From assembly GCF_038096165.1 (NCBI RefSeq), contig NZ_CP151076.1:6073501-6137500 (forward strand): 64,000 bases of DNA. Direction: 5' to 3'. The notes under the pieces are model-generated. The model ran no database searches, was not told where the DNA came from, and saw only the letters and a program-made list of their open reading frames with translations. The DNA comes from Pseudomonas sp. G.S.17 (GTDB lineage: Bacteria; Pseudomonadota; Gammaproteobacteria; Pseudomonadales; Pseudomonadaceae). Position numbers and translations under genes: made by a program. This document shows, one piece after another, positions 18,824-28,380 of the stretch (position 1 is the first letter of the stretch; each line of letters opens with the position of its first letter).

Positions 18824-19651
18824 ATGGACCGAAAAGAAAAGCTGCTATCCGGGCTATCGATAGAAGGCAAGTTGGGACTCGAAATAGGGGCGCTGTGTCG
18901 TCCATTTATCAAAGACACTGAACACCATGTGATTTACGCCGATCACGCCAGCACCGAGGCGCTCAGGGAAAAGTATCGTCCTGATCCAGACGTGGACATT
19001 GACCAAATAGTGGGAGTGACGGCAATCCTGGGGGAAGGCTCGCTGGCGCACAGTGTCGGGAAAACGGTCGATTATGTCGTAGCGTCGCATGTCATCGAGC
19101 ATGTGCCGAATCTGATCGGGTGGCTCAATGAGCTGTGCTCGATTCTGAATGAAGGCGGTGAGATTCGGCTGGTAGTCCCGGATAAACGCTTCACCTTCGA
19201 CTACCTCAGAGCCACAACCCGCTTATCCGATGTGCTGTATGCCGACCTGGTGAAGGCGCGGTTTCCCATGGCTCATATCGTGATGGACTACGTGCTGAAT
19301 GTCGTCAAGCTGGACGGAGGCAAGGCGTGGCGCTCGCAGATCAAGCCCGGCGAGCTTGAACGCCACCACACGCTCAGAGATGCGCAAAACATTGCACAGC
19401 AAATCCTCAGCTCAAATGCCTATCACGACGTTCATTGCTGGGTCTTTACGCCTCAATCGATGGCGCAATTGTTCGTCGAATTGACGGATCATCGACTTGT
19501 GGAGCTTGAGTGCGTCAGTTTCCATGACACTGCCCAGGACACCATCGAGTTTTTTGTGGGCATGAGGCACACCAAGGATTTTGCCCGGGCCAGGCAGAGC
19601 TGGTTGTCGATGGCAGAGGCGGCAAAGCATGTGCAGACGCAAGCGCGCTGA
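18824..19651 (+). CDS. Class I SAM-dependent methyltransferase
   Basis: Soluble protein of 275 residues with a class I methyltransferase fold: motif I LGLEIGALCRP, acidic strand end VIYADHAS, motif IV-like DYVVASHVIEHVPN, then LNEGGEIRLVVPDKR. The type is often seen beside glycan-synthesis genes, but here the neighbours are argA and gshA. ATG 18824 has GGGAAGAG upstream; a longer frame to 18701 has no support. The gene is bracketed by two near-identical composite repeats in direct orientation, which suggests it arrived or duplicated as a cassette. The substrate is unknown. Confidence 0.85.
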   Translation: MDRKEKLLSGLSIEGKLGLEIGALCRPFIKDTEHHVIYADHASTEALREKYRPDPDVDIDQIVGVTAILGEGSLAHSVGKTVDYVVASHVIEHVPNLIGWLNELCSILNEGGEIRLVVPDKRFTFDYLRATTRLSDVLYADLVKARFPMAHIVMDYVLNVVKLDGGKAWRSQIKPGELERHHTLRDAQNIAQQILSSNAYHDVHCWVFTPQSMAQLFVELTDHRLVELECVSFHDTAQDTIEFFVGMRHTKDFARARQSWLSMAEAAKHVQTQAR

Positions 19652-19678
19652 CTGTGGGCCGTGAGAACTGAATGTCAC

Positions 19679-19810
19679 CTTGTTGGAGCGAGGCTTGCCC
19701 GCGAATCAACCGCAGGAGCGACCGTAGGAGCGACTTTAGTCGCGAGCGCGCGAGAGCACCAATTGCCCTCCCGGCTAAAGCCAGTCCTACACTAAGCCTC
19801 GCTCCAACAG
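19679..19810. repeat. Composite REP repeat, right copy flanking the methyltransferase gene
   Basis: Near-identical to 18535-18660, including the ACCGCAGGAGCGAC, CGACTTTAGTCGCGAG and CAATTGCCCTCCCGGCTAAA parts. This copy has intact inverted ends: TGTTGGAGCGAGGCTT at its left and AAGCCTCGCTCCAACA at its right. Confidence 0.8.
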
Positions 19811-19823
19811 GAAATAGCACCGA

Positions 19824-21410
19824 TCAGTTACTGATCCGCAGAATACTCGCCTGATAAGCCCCGACGAACGTATCGAAATCCACCATTTCTTCGGTCTGTT
19901 CCAGCTCCGCCTGCTCGGCGATGGAGGTTCGGGCCAGGGTTTCGAAGTTCGACTGTTCCTCGACGCTCAGCGGGTTGCTGCGGAAGTACTCGGCATGCAA
20001 CCGGCTCTGGCGCATCGAGAATGCGGTGAAGCCTTCCTTGTGTTCGGTCATGCTTGCCAGCACCTTGGCCGACGGGGTCAGGGATGAGTCGTTGACCTTC
20101 GATTGCTGCGCCGCGATCGACTTGATGTGTTCGTCAGTGCCTTGCGCTTCGTCGAGCAGCAGGGCAATCGGCTTGATCTTCTCCAATAGCTCGGTAGCCC
20201 AGGCTTTCAGATCGATGGTGCTGTCATTGCGATTCAATTCCAGGCCCGGACGGCGACCTTCCTTGACCACGGTCAGGAAGTTCGACGCAGCATTGTTGCA
20301 CTCGTTATTGGCCAGTTGCGGGCTTTCCTGCAGGGCGCAATACAGCACGAACGCATCGATGAAGCGCGATTGCTGCAAGTCGATGCCGGTCGGCAGGAAC
20401 GGGTTGATGTCCAGGCAGCGCACTTCAACGTATTGCACACCACGGGCAACCAGTGCCTGAATCGGACGTTCGCCCGAATAGGTCACGCGTTTCGGGCGGA
20501 TGTTGGAGTAGTACTCGTTTTCAATCTGCAACACGTTGGTGTTGAGCTGAATCCACTCGCCGTCCTTGTGGGTGCCGATCTCGACATACGGTGCGTAGGG
20601 CGTTGCCACCGCTTTGCGTAGGCTGTCGGTGTAGCTGAGCAGATCGTTGTAGCAAGGCGTCAGGCCAGCCTGAGCGTTGCTTTGATAGCCCAGATCGCTC
20701 ATGCGCAAGCTGGTCGCGTAGGGCAGATACAGCGTTTCGGCGTCGAACTGATCCAGCTGATGCGCCCGCCCGCGCAGGAAACCCGCATCCAGGGCTGGCG
20801 AAGCACCGAACAGGTACATCAGCAACCAGCTGTAGCGGCGGAAGTTTCGGATCAGCGCGATGTAGGAATGCGACTGATATTCGCGTGCAGTGCCTTCGAA
20901 CTGCTCGGTTTGCTTGAGCAGCGGCCAGACCGCTTCCGGCAGCGAGAAATTGTAGTGAATGCCGGCGATGCACTGCATGGTCTTGCCGTAACGCAGGGCC
21001 AGGCCCTTGCGATACACGTACTTGAGCTTGCCGATATTCGAGGTGCCGTAATAGGCAATCGGAATGTCTTCTTCGGCGGGCAGCGGGCAAGGCATCGACG
21101 GGCTCCAGAGGAACTCGCTGCCCAGCTTGCTGTAGGCAAATCGATGAATCTTGTCGAGACTTTCCAGGGTTGCCGCCGGATCAGCCAGCGCAGGCGTGAT
21201 GAACTCCAGCAGCGACTCGGAATAGTCAGTGGTGATCAGGCCGTTGGTCAGCGCGGCGCCCAGCTCTTCAGGATGAGGCGTCTGGGCCAGGCGTGCTTCG
21301 CCGGTCACGCGCAGGCATTCACGCTCTATACCATGCAGGCATTGCTCCAGCAGGGAGAGGTTAGTGCGCTCGCCGAGCAAAGCCAGGCGGCGGTTGAGAA
21401 GTTCGCTCAA
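19824..21410 (-). CDS. gshA: Glutamate-cysteine ligase
   Basis: ATP-dependent first step of glutathione synthesis. Family type 1 proteobacterial enzyme of 528 residues: [108 protein letters not shown] and the tail [13 protein letters not shown]. The start is best placed at TTG 21410, where AAGGA lies eight bases upstream and the product begins [14 protein letters not shown], matching the P. aeruginosa N-terminus. A GTG at 21425 would add five residues but destroy that ribosome site spacing. A poor start codon on gshA also occurs in E. coli. Confidence 0.95.
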   Translation of the reverse strand: MSELLNRRLALLGERTNLSLLEQCLHGIERECLRVTGEARLAQTPHPEELGAALTNGLITTDYSESLLEFITPALADPAATLESLDKIHRFAYSKLGSEFLWSPSMPCPLPAEEDIPIAYYGTSNIGKLKYVYRKGLALRYGKTMQCIAGIHYNFSLPEAVWPLLKQTEQFEGTAREYQSHSYIALIRNFRRYSWLLMYLFGASPALDAGFLRGRAHQLDQFDAETLYLPYATSLRMSDLGYQSNAQAGLTPCYNDLLSYTDSLRKAVATPYAPYVEIGTHKDGEWIQLNTNVLQIENEYYSNIRPKRVTYSGERPIQALVARGVQYVEVRCLDINPFLPTGIDLQQSRFIDAFVLYCALQESPQLANNECNNAASNFLTVVKEGRRPGLELNRNDSTIDLKAWATELLEKIKPIALLLDEAQGTDEHIKSIAAQQSKVNDSSLTPSAKVLASMTEHKEGFTAFSMRQSRLHAEYFRSNPLSVEEQSNFETLARTSIAEQAELEQTEEMVDFDTFVGAYQASILRISN

Positions 21411-21638
21411 GTTGGATTCCTTCACGCGTCAGTCGCCCCAATATGGGGGTGGACATGACGGTGTACAAGGGTGAGGTGGGAACTGGCGTTGTCGCCTGGT
21501 TTTGCGCCCTATCGATATTTCGTACAGAGCCTGGTTCGAAAACGCCATTACCCGTTGCCCATTCTGGCCACAGCGAACCCGGAAAATTCCGACGCCGCTT
21601 TCGCAACGCCGAAATTAACTCAAATCCGGGGGTGACAG

Positions 21639-22022
21639 CTAGAGTACAGCGAACGTGCCTTGCGCTTTTGCGACCAGTTTGTCGCCTTGGACCACTTCGG
21701 CCTCAACGACCAGCGTGCGGCGCCCGGCATGCAACACCTTGGCGATGCACAGGACTTCGCCATCAGCGACCGCGCGCACGTAGTTGATCTTGCATTCGAT
21801 GGTCGCGCTGCGCTGATCAAAGCCGTGGGAACTGGAGCAAGCCAGGCCCATGGCGATATCGACCAGGCTGAAAATCGCGCCGCCGTGCATCACGTTGCCG
21901 CGATTGCGCAGGTGCGGCTCCAGCGGCAGCGCCACTTCGGCAACGCCGGCGTCGAGCCGCCGCAACTGGCAGCCGATGGCGCGAAAATACGCGCTCTCGG
22001 TAAGGCCTTCAGGAATATCCAT
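21639..22022 (-). CDS. PaaI-family hotdog-fold thioesterase
   Basis: Small cytosolic acyl-CoA thioesterase of 127 residues. The hotdog core motif RGNVMHGGAIFSLVDIAMGLAC carries the HGG oxyanion loop and the catalytic-type Asp, and ends with VLHAGRRTLVVEAEVVQGDKLVAKAQGTFAVL. ATG 22022 overlaps the tex stop (TGATG), so it is co-translated with tex. The physiological acyl-CoA is unknown. Confidence 0.88.
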   Translation of the reverse strand: MDIPEGLTESAYFRAIGCQLRRLDAGVAEVALPLEPHLRNRGNVMHGGAIFSLVDIAMGLACSSSHGFDQRSATIECKINYVRAVADGEVLCIAKVLHAGRRTLVVEAEVVQGDKLVAKAQGTFAVL

Positions 22023-24346
22023 CAGCGCTTCTTCAGTTGTTTGGCGTTGGCGAACAGCGAAGCCATGGCGTTGTTGGCCGGGGCTGCTGCCTGGGTTTCC
22101 TTGCGTGGCGCGCTGCTCTGCTGCTGACGCGGGGCCGAGCCTGGCCGTGCGCCGCGAGCGCCGTCGATTTTCTCGCCCGGCGTGTCGCTCATGCGCATCG
22201 ACAAACCAACGCGTTTGCGCGGAATGTCCACTTCCATGACCTTGACCTTGACCACGTCGCCCGCTTTCACCGCTTCACGCGGGTCCTTGATGAATTTCTC
22301 GGACAGCGCCGAGATATGCACCAGACCGTCCTGATGCACGCCGATATCGACGAACGCACCGAAGTTGGTGACGTTGGTAACGACGCCTTCGAGGATCATG
22401 CCCAATTGCAGGTCTTTCAAATCTTCAACGCCTTCCTGGAACTCGGCAGTCTTGAACTCCGGACGTGGGTCGCGACCCGGCTTTTCCAGCTCTTGCAGGA
22501 TGTCGGTCACCGTTGGCAGACCGAAGGTTTCGTCGGTGTACTTTTTCGGGTCCAGACGCTTGAGAAAGCTGGCGTCGCCGATCAGCGAGCGGATATCACG
22601 GTCGGTTTCAGCGGCGATACGCTTGACCAGCGGATACGCTTCCGGGTGAACCGCTGAGGAATCCAGCGGGTTGTCGCCGTTCATCACACGCAGGAAACCG
22701 GCTGCTTGTTCGAAGGTTTTTTCGCCCAGACGCGGGACTTTCTTCAACGCCGCACGGGACTTGAACGCGCCGTTTTCATCGCGATGGGCGACGATATTCT
22801 GCGCCAGCGTGGTGTTGAGGCCGGAAATCCGCGCCAGCAGGGCCACCGAAGCGGTATTCACGTCGACGCCAACCGCGTTCACGCAATCTTCAACCACAGC
22901 GTCCAGCCCACGGGCCAGCTTGAGCTGCGAAACGTCATGCTGATATTGGCCGACGCCGATGGACTTCGGATCGATCTTCACCAGCTCGGCCAGCGGATCC
23001 TGCAAGCGACGGGCGATGGACACCGCGCCACGGATCGACACGTCCAGATCCGGGAATTCCTTGGCGGCCAGTTCCGACGCCGAGTACACCGAAGCGCCAG
23101 CCTCGGAGACCATGACCTTGGTCATTTTCAGGCCTGGGTATTTTTTGATCAGTTCGGCGGCGAGCTTGTCGGTTTCACGGCTGGCGGTGCCGTTGCCGAT
23201 GGCGATCAGGTCCACCGAATGCTTGGCGCACAGCGCGGCCAGCACGGCGATGGTCTGATCCCACTGGTTCTTCGGCACGTGCGGGTAAACCGTGGCGTAG
23301 TCCAGCATCTTGCCGGTGGAATCGACCACCGCGACCTTGCAACCGGTGCGCAGGCCTGGATCCAGGCCCAAGGTGGCGCGCGGGCCGGCTGGCGCGGCGA
23401 GCAGCAGGTCGTGCAGGTTGTGGGCGAACACATTGATCGCTTCGGTTTCCGCGCCTTCGCGCAGTTCGCCGAACAGGTCGGTTTCCAGGTGGCTATAGAG
23501 CTTGACCTTCCAGGTCCAGCGCACCACTTCGCCCAGCCATTTATCGGCAGGACGGTTCTGGTTTTGCAGGCCGAAACGCTCGCTGATCATCATTTCGCAA
23601 GGGTGCATCGCGCCGGGCAATTCTTCGCCGACCTTCATGGCCGAGCTGAGGAAACCTTCGTTGCGACCACGAAAGATCGCCAGCGCGCGGTGTGACGGCA
23701 TGCTTTTCAGCGGTTCATCGTGTTCAAAGTAATCGCGGAACTTGGCGCCTTCTTCTTCCTTGCCGGCCACGACCCGGGCGCTGATCACCGCTTCCTGCTT
23801 GAGGAAGCTGCGCAGCTTGTCCAGCAAGGTCGCGTCTTCGGCGAAGCGTTCCATGAGGATGTATTTGGCGCCTTCCAGCGCGGCCTTGACATCGGCGACA
23901 CCTTTTTCGGCGTCCACGAAGCGCGCAGCTTCGGTTTCCGGCGTCAGGCTCGGGTCGCTGAACAGGCCGTCAGCCAGTTCACCAAGGCCGGCTTCGAGTG
24001 CGATCTGGCCTTTGGTACGGCGTTTTTGCTTGTAAGGCAGGTACAAATCTTCGAGGCGGGTCTTGGTGTCGGCGAGTTTGATGTCGCGGGCCAGCTCGGG
24101 GGTCAGTTTCCCTTGCTCTTCTATACTTGCAAGGATGCTGATACGCCGCTCGTCGAGTTCACGCAGGTAGCGCAGGCGCTCTTCAAGATGACGCAATTGC
24201 GTGTCATCGAGGCTGCCGGTCACTTCCTTGCGGTAGCGGGAAATGAAGGGCACTGTCGAGCCTTCATCCAGTAGCGCTACGGCCGCTGCGACCTGTTGCG
24301 GGCGGACACCGAGTTCTTCGGCGATGCGACTGTTGATGCTGTCCAT
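22022..24346 (-). CDS. tex: RNA-binding transcriptional accessory protein Tex
   Basis: Cytosolic nucleic-acid-binding protein of 774 residues. Order of parts: N-terminal helix-turn-helix ([23 protein letters not shown]), [28 protein letters not shown], a central YqgF/RNase H-like domain ([23 protein letters not shown]), helix-hairpin-helix motifs ([38 protein letters not shown]) and a C-terminal S1 domain ([31 protein letters not shown]). An Ala/Gln-rich tail follows. Tex is a broadly conserved transcription or RNA-surveillance factor. It is divergent from ompR. Confidence 0.96.
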   Translation of the reverse strand: MDSINSRIAEELGVRPQQVAAAVALLDEGSTVPFISRYRKEVTGSLDDTQLRHLEERLRYLRELDERRISILASIEEQGKLTPELARDIKLADTKTRLEDLYLPYKQKRRTKGQIALEAGLGELADGLFSDPSLTPETEAARFVDAEKGVADVKAALEGAKYILMERFAEDATLLDKLRSFLKQEAVISARVVAGKEEEGAKFRDYFEHDEPLKSMPSHRALAIFRGRNEGFLSSAMKVGEELPGAMHPCEMMISERFGLQNQNRPADKWLGEVVRWTWKVKLYSHLETDLFGELREGAETEAINVFAHNLHDLLLAAPAGPRATLGLDPGLRTGCKVAVVDSTGKMLDYATVYPHVPKNQWDQTIAVLAALCAKHSVDLIAIGNGTASRETDKLAAELIKKYPGLKMTKVMVSEAGASVYSASELAAKEFPDLDVSIRGAVSIARRLQDPLAELVKIDPKSIGVGQYQHDVSQLKLARGLDAVVEDCVNAVGVDVNTASVALLARISGLNTTLAQNIVAHRDENGAFKSRAALKKVPRLGEKTFEQAAGFLRVMNGDNPLDSSAVHPEAYPLVKRIAAETDRDIRSLIGDASFLKRLDPKKYTDETFGLPTVTDILQELEKPGRDPRPEFKTAEFQEGVEDLKDLQLGMILEGVVTNVTNFGAFVDIGVHQDGLVHISALSEKFIKDPREAVKAGDVVKVKVMEVDIPRKRVGLSMRMSDTPGEKIDGARGARPGSAPRQQQSSAPRKETQAAAPANNAMASLFANAKQLKKR

Positions 24347-24651
24347 AAGACCACCTGGAGTTTGTGAGCATAAAAAGTGGCTGCGGGCTTCGCGCGTGAT
24401 GCAGCGTTAAAAACAGCCTTGCTTGCCGACTTTTACAAAATACTGTCGAACTGCCATGTTCAGGCGTTGCCTGACTTCAAGGGCGGCGCATTATACCCAG
24501 CGACGCCCGATTAGGGGATCAGCCGATAAAACCAGCCGAATCGGGCTGGAAAAAAGTCCTAATGGCGGCCCCGGTAAAATCTGCTAACAATGCACACGGT
24601 GCGCATCACAGCAGCTACGCCATAATGCGCGCCGAGATCAAAGGAGCATCT
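24347..24651. other. Divergent promoter region of tex and ompR
   Basis: About 305 bp without a credible gene between oppositely directed tex and ompR. Both promoters must lie here. I could not fix a -35/-10 pair for either with confidence. A ribosome site AAAGGAG precedes ompR. Confidence 0.5.
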
Positions 24652-25392
24652 ATGAGCAGCACTGCACAAACTGCTGAAGGCGAAAAAATCCTGATCGTTG
24701 ATGACGATCCGGGATTGAGCAGCCTGTTGGAACGTTTTTTCACCAGCAAGGGCTATCGCGCCCGGGCCGTGGCCAACGTCGAACAAATGGATCGCCTGTT
24801 GGCGCGCGAGGTGTTCAACCTTGTGGTTCTGGACTTGATGCTGCCGGGTGAAGACGGCCTGTCTGCCTGCCGTCGTCTCCGCGCCGCCAACAATCAGGTG
24901 CCGATCATCATGCTGACCGCCAAGGGCGACGAGCTGAGCCGCATCAAGGGTCTGGAGCTGGGCGCTGACGATTACCTCGCCAAGCCATTCAACCCCGATG
25001 AGCTGATGGCCCGCGTCAAGGCCGTTCTGCGTCGTCAGGCTGCGCCGGTCCCTGGTGCGCCCGGCAGTGAAGACGAGTCAGTGAGCTTCGGCGACTACGA
25101 GCTGTCTCTGGCAACCCGCGAACTCAAGCGTGGCGAAGAAGTACACATGCTCACCACCGGTGAATTTGCCGTACTCAAGGCGCTGGTGATGCATGCCCGC
25201 GAGCCGTTGACCCGCGACAAGCTGATGAATCTGGCCCGGGGCCGGGAGTGGGATGCACTGGAGCGTTCGATTGACGTGCAGATTTCCCGTCTGCGCCGCC
25301 TGATCGAGCCGGACCCGTCCAAGCCACGCTACATCCAGACCGTCTGGGGTGTTGGTTATGTATTCGTTCCTGATGGCGCCGGTAATCGATAA
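24652..25392 (+). CDS. ompR: Response regulator OmpR
   Basis: Cytosolic two-component response regulator of 246 residues. The receiver domain has the acidic pocket ILIVDDDPG, phosphorylated Asp at about residue 61 in VVLDLMLPGEDG, Thr in MLTAKGDE and Lys in YLAKPFNPDE. The C-terminal OmpR/PhoB winged helix has LTTGEFAVLKALVMHAREPLTRDKLMN and RSIDVQISRLRRLIE. ATG 24652 follows AAAGGAGCATCT; an upstream frame to 24562 is not supported. It pairs with envZ 157 bp downstream, an unusually long gap that contains a hairpin. Confidence 0.96.
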   Translation: MSSTAQTAEGEKILIVDDDPGLSSLLERFFTSKGYRARAVANVEQMDRLLAREVFNLVVLDLMLPGEDGLSACRRLRAANNQVPIIMLTAKGDELSRIKGLELGADDYLAKPFNPDELMARVKAVLRRQAAPVPGAPGSEDESVSFGDYELSLATRELKRGEEVHMLTTGEFAVLKALVMHAREPLTRDKLMNLARGREWDALERSIDVQISRLRRLIEPDPSKPRYIQTVWGVGYVFVPDGAGNR

Positions 25393-25430
25393 TCGGTTTT
25401 CGTCAGCTACTCGAAGCCGCTGCCAGTCAC

Positions 25431-25458
25431 GTCGATAACCCTTGAAGGGGTTATCGAC
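25431..25458 (+). promoter_or_regulatory. Intercistronic hairpin between ompR and envZ
   Basis: A perfect 11-bp stem GTCGATAACCC / GGGTTATCGAC with a 6-base loop, followed by GTTTTGGTTTT. It resembles a leaky terminator or an mRNA processing and stability element, and could set a lower level of EnvZ than of OmpR. Confidence 0.55.
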
Positions 25459-25549
25459 GTTTTGGTTTTCGCGTTCCTGCGTTTGACACCATTCGCGTTT
25501 CGCAAACCCTGCGAGCCTGGCTCGCCCTGCAAAGTGTATAGCTGCAGTT

Positions 25550-26872
25550 ATGAAGACCCCGCTCTGGTTTCCGCAAAGCTTTTTCTCCCGCACCCTCTGG
25601 CTGGTGCTCATCGTCGTGCTGTTTTCCAAGGCGTTGACCCTGGTTTATCTGCTGATGAATGAGGACGTGCTGGTCGACAGGCAATACAGCCATGGCGTGG
25701 CGTTGACCTTGCGTGCCTATTGGGCGGCCAACGAAGACGACCGCGAATCGATTGCCGATGCGGCGGGCTTGATTCGTGTGGTGGGCGGCGGTGTACCGGA
25801 GGGCGAGCAGCACTGGCCGTACAGCGAGATCTATCAGCGCCAGATGCAGGCTGAATTGGGTGCCGACACCGAAGTCCGTTTGCGCGTTCATGCACCGCCC
25901 GCCTTGTGGGTACGTGCGCCGAGTCTGGGCGATGGCTGGCTGAAAGTGCCGCTGTACCCGCATCCACTGCGCGGGCAGAAAATCTGGAGCGTGCTGGGCT
26001 GGTTCCTGGCTATCGGTTTGCTGTCCACGGCGTCCGCCTGGATTTTCGTCCGGCAACTCAATCAGCCGCTCAAACGCTTGGTCTTCGCCGCCCGCCAGCT
26101 TGGGCAAGGCCGCAGTGTGCGCCTGCCGGTGAGCGATACGCCCAGCGAGATGACCGAAGTTTACCGGGCCTTCAACCAGATGGCCGAAGACGTCGAGCAG
26201 GCCGGTCAGGAGCGGGAACTGATGCTGGCCGGGGTCTCCCATGACCTGCGCACGCCGCTGACCCGCTTGCGGCTGTCGCTGGAATTGATGTCGGGCGAGA
26301 ACGAACTCACCGAAGGCATGGTGCGTGACATCGAAGACATGGACGCCATTCTGGATCAGTTCCTGGCGTTCATCCGCGACGGCCGCGACGAAGAAATCGA
26401 AGAAGTCGACCTGAGTGATCTGGTGCGTGAAGTGGTTGCGCCCTACAACAACCCGGAACTCTCCGAGGAACAGATCCGCTTGTGCCTGGAAACCATCCCG
26501 CCGTTCCCGCTGCGTCGGGTGTCGATGAAGCGCCTGCTGAACAACCTGATCGGCAATGCCATGCATCATGCGGGGAACGGCATCGAAGTGGCGGCGTACG
26601 TGTCAGGCGACGCCAATGCGCCCTACGTGGTGCTGAGCGTGCTGGATCGCGGAACGGGTATCGATCCCTCGGAGCTGGAAGTGATCTTCAACCCCTTCAT
26701 CCGTGGCGATCGCGCCCGCAGTGGCAAAGGCACCGGGCTGGGGCTGGCCATCGTCAAGCGCATCGCTGCGATGCACGGCGGCAATGTGGAACTGCGTAAT
26801 CGGTCAGGTGGCGGGCTGGAAGCGCGAGTGCGCTTGCCGCTGGGGCTGATGTTGCCAAGGGATGCTGTTTGA
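25550..26872 (+). CDS. envZ: Sensor histidine kinase EnvZ
   Basis: Inner-membrane osmosensor kinase of 440 residues and partner of OmpR. The first membrane helix is SRTLWLVLIVVLFSKALTLVYLL; after a periplasmic domain of about 110 residues the second is IWSVLGWFLAIGLLSTASAWIFV, followed by a HAMP domain (LNQPLKRLVFAARQLGQGRSVRLP) and the dimerisation motif AGVSHDLRTPLTRLRL with the phosphorylated His near residue 230. ATP-binding boxes are NLIGNAMHHAGN (N box), VLDRGTGIDPSE (G1) and GKGTGLGLAIVKRI (G2). Identity as EnvZ follows from the adjacent ompR and the tex neighbourhood. Confidence 0.95.
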   Translation: MKTPLWFPQSFFSRTLWLVLIVVLFSKALTLVYLLMNEDVLVDRQYSHGVALTLRAYWAANEDDRESIADAAGLIRVVGGGVPEGEQHWPYSEIYQRQMQAELGADTEVRLRVHAPPALWVRAPSLGDGWLKVPLYPHPLRGQKIWSVLGWFLAIGLLSTASAWIFVRQLNQPLKRLVFAARQLGQGRSVRLPVSDTPSEMTEVYRAFNQMAEDVEQAGQERELMLAGVSHDLRTPLTRLRLSLELMSGENELTEGMVRDIEDMDAILDQFLAFIRDGRDEEIEEVDLSDLVREVVAPYNNPELSEEQIRLCLETIPPFPLRRVSMKRLLNNLIGNAMHHAGNGIEVAAYVSGDANAPYVVLSVLDRGTGIDPSELEVIFNPFIRGDRARSGKGTGLGLAIVKRIAAMHGGNVELRNRSGGGLEARVRLPLGLMLPRDAV

Positions 26873-26879
26873 CACCGAC

Positions 26880-26976
26880 TGTAGGACCGGCTTCAGCCGG
26901 GAGCATATAAATCCAAGACATCCGATGCAGCTGCATCGGCATGAATGAATTTCTCCCGGCTAAAGCAGGTCCTACG
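26880..26976. repeat. REP pair, GTAGGACCGGCTTCAGCCGG type
   Basis: Inverted REP copies at 26881-26903 and 26953-26976 lie between the convergent envZ and rimK genes. The spacer holds an extra palindrome CCGATGCAGCTGCATCGG. Confidence 0.88.
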
Positions 26977-26978
26977 GT

Positions 26979-27884
26979 TTATCCTTTCCCCTTAGTCCGC
27001 GTCATATGCGGGCCGCTGTTTTTCTCCAGGTATTCGATGATCATCCCGGCGACGTCCTTGCTGGTAGTGACCTCGATGCCTTCCAGACCCGGTGACGAAT
27101 TGACTTCCATCACCAGCGGTCCGTGATTGGAGCGCAGGATGTCGACGCCCGCGACGCTCAGGCCCATGACCTTGGCGGCGCGAATGGCGGTCATGCGCTC
27201 TTCCGGGGTGATCTTGATCAGGCTGGCGCTGCCGCCACGGTGCAGGTTGGAACGGAACTCGCCCGGCTTGGCCTGACGCTTCATCGAGGCGATGACTTTG
27301 TCGCCGACCACGAAGCAGCGAATATCCGCGCCGCCCGCTTCCTTGATGTACTCCTGAACCATGATGTCCTGCTTGAGGCCCATGAACGCCTCGATCACCG
27401 ACTCAGCAGCAGTTGCCGTCTCGCACAGCACGACACCGATACCTTGAGTGCCTTCCAGCACCTTGATCACCAGCGGCGCGCCGTTGACCATCTGGATCAG
27501 GTCGGGAATATCATCCGGCGAGTGAGCAAAGCCGGTAACCGGCAGGCCGATCCCGCGCCGTGACAGCAATTGCAGGGAACGCAGCTTGTCCCGCGAGCGG
27601 GCGATGGCCACCGACTCGTTGAGCGGGAACACACCCATCATTTCAAACTGGCGCAACACCGCGCAGCCATAAAACGTCACTGAAGCCCCGATGCGCGGGA
27701 TAACCGCATCGAAACCTTCCAGCGGTTTGCCGCGATAGTGAATCTGCGGCTTGTGGCTGGCGATGTTCATATAGGCGCGCAAGGTGTCGATCACCACCAT
27801 CTCATGGCCGCGTTCAATACCAGCTTCGACCAGACGACGGGTTGAATACAGACGCGGGTTACGCGACAGCACAGCGATCTTCAT
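26979..27884 (-). CDS. rimK: Ribosomal protein S6 glutamate ligase RimK
   Basis: ATP-grasp ligase that adds glutamates to the C-terminus of ribosomal protein S6, altering ribosome function in pseudomonads. The 301 residues show the RimK pattern: [57 protein letters not shown] (ATP-binding loop), [30 protein letters not shown] and [14 protein letters not shown] with metal ligands Glu and Asn. ATG 27884 overlaps the rimB stop by four bases (ATGA). It is the last gene of the rimABK operon. Confidence 0.96.
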   Translation of the reverse strand: MKIAVLSRNPRLYSTRRLVEAGIERGHEMVVIDTLRAYMNIASHKPQIHYRGKPLEGFDAVIPRIGASVTFYGCAVLRQFEMMGVFPLNESVAIARSRDKLRSLQLLSRRGIGLPVTGFAHSPDDIPDLIQMVNGAPLVIKVLEGTQGIGVVLCETATAAESVIEAFMGLKQDIMVQEYIKEAGGADIRCFVVGDKVIASMKRQAKPGEFRSNLHRGGSASLIKITPEERMTAIRAAKVMGLSVAGVDILRSNHGPLVMEVNSSPGLEGIEVTTSKDVAGMIIEYLEKNSGPHMTRTKGKG

Positions 27885-28363
27885 GCAGCACCTGTGGCAG
27901 AGGTAGTCGAGGCCGGAAAAACCGGCTTGTCCTGAACATAAGTAATGCCGGGATTGACGACCAGTTGGCCGTCGATCAAGGCGTTGGATCCGAGCAGCAA
28001 GCGATAGCGCATTGCTTTGCGGCAAGCCAGCGTGAATTCCACCGGCCAGACGCGATCACCCAAGGCCAGGGTGGTGCGAATGACATAGCGGACCTGCGCA
28101 TGGCCGTTGGAGCTTTTAATGGTTTTCATCGCGACCAGCAGCGCTTCGCAACGGCGATGACGCAACTGAACGACCGTACCCAGGTGAGCATTGAAGCGAA
28201 CCCATTTCTGGCCATCGCGCTCGAAAGGCTCGATTTCCGTGGCGTGCAGGCTTGAAGTGCTCGCGCCGGTATCGATTTTCGCCCGCAGGCCAGCTACCCC
28301 CAAATCGGGCAGCGCCACCCACTCGCGTAGGCCGATGACTGTCAGGTGATCAAATGTTTTCAA
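27881..28363 (-). CDS. rimB: RimB, retropepsin-like protease of the rim operon
   Basis: Small aspartic-protease-fold protein of 160 residues. The catalytic motif [13 protein letters not shown] (D-T-G-A) sits in a typical retropepsin context, followed by [11 protein letters not shown] and [19 protein letters not shown]. In Pseudomonas RimB works with RimK and RimA to regulate S6 glutamylation, and the protein is often labelled an ATP-dependent zinc protease. It starts with TTG at 28363, giving [23 protein letters not shown] lies eight bases upstream. Confidence 0.88.
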   Translation of the reverse strand: MKTFDHLTVIGLREWVALPDLGVAGLRAKIDTGASTSSLHATEIEPFERDGQKWVRFNAHLGTVVQLRHRRCEALLVAMKTIKSSNGHAQVRYVIRTTLALGDRVWPVEFTLACRKAMRYRLLLGSNALIDGQLVVNPGITYVQDKPVFPASTTSATGAA

Positions 28364-28380
28364 AAGGGATTCCGTACTGC

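Noticed and set aside
18535..19810. Clustered repeats considered as a CRISPR array
   Set aside because: Units are palindromic REP types of unequal spacing, without regular spacers and without cas genes.
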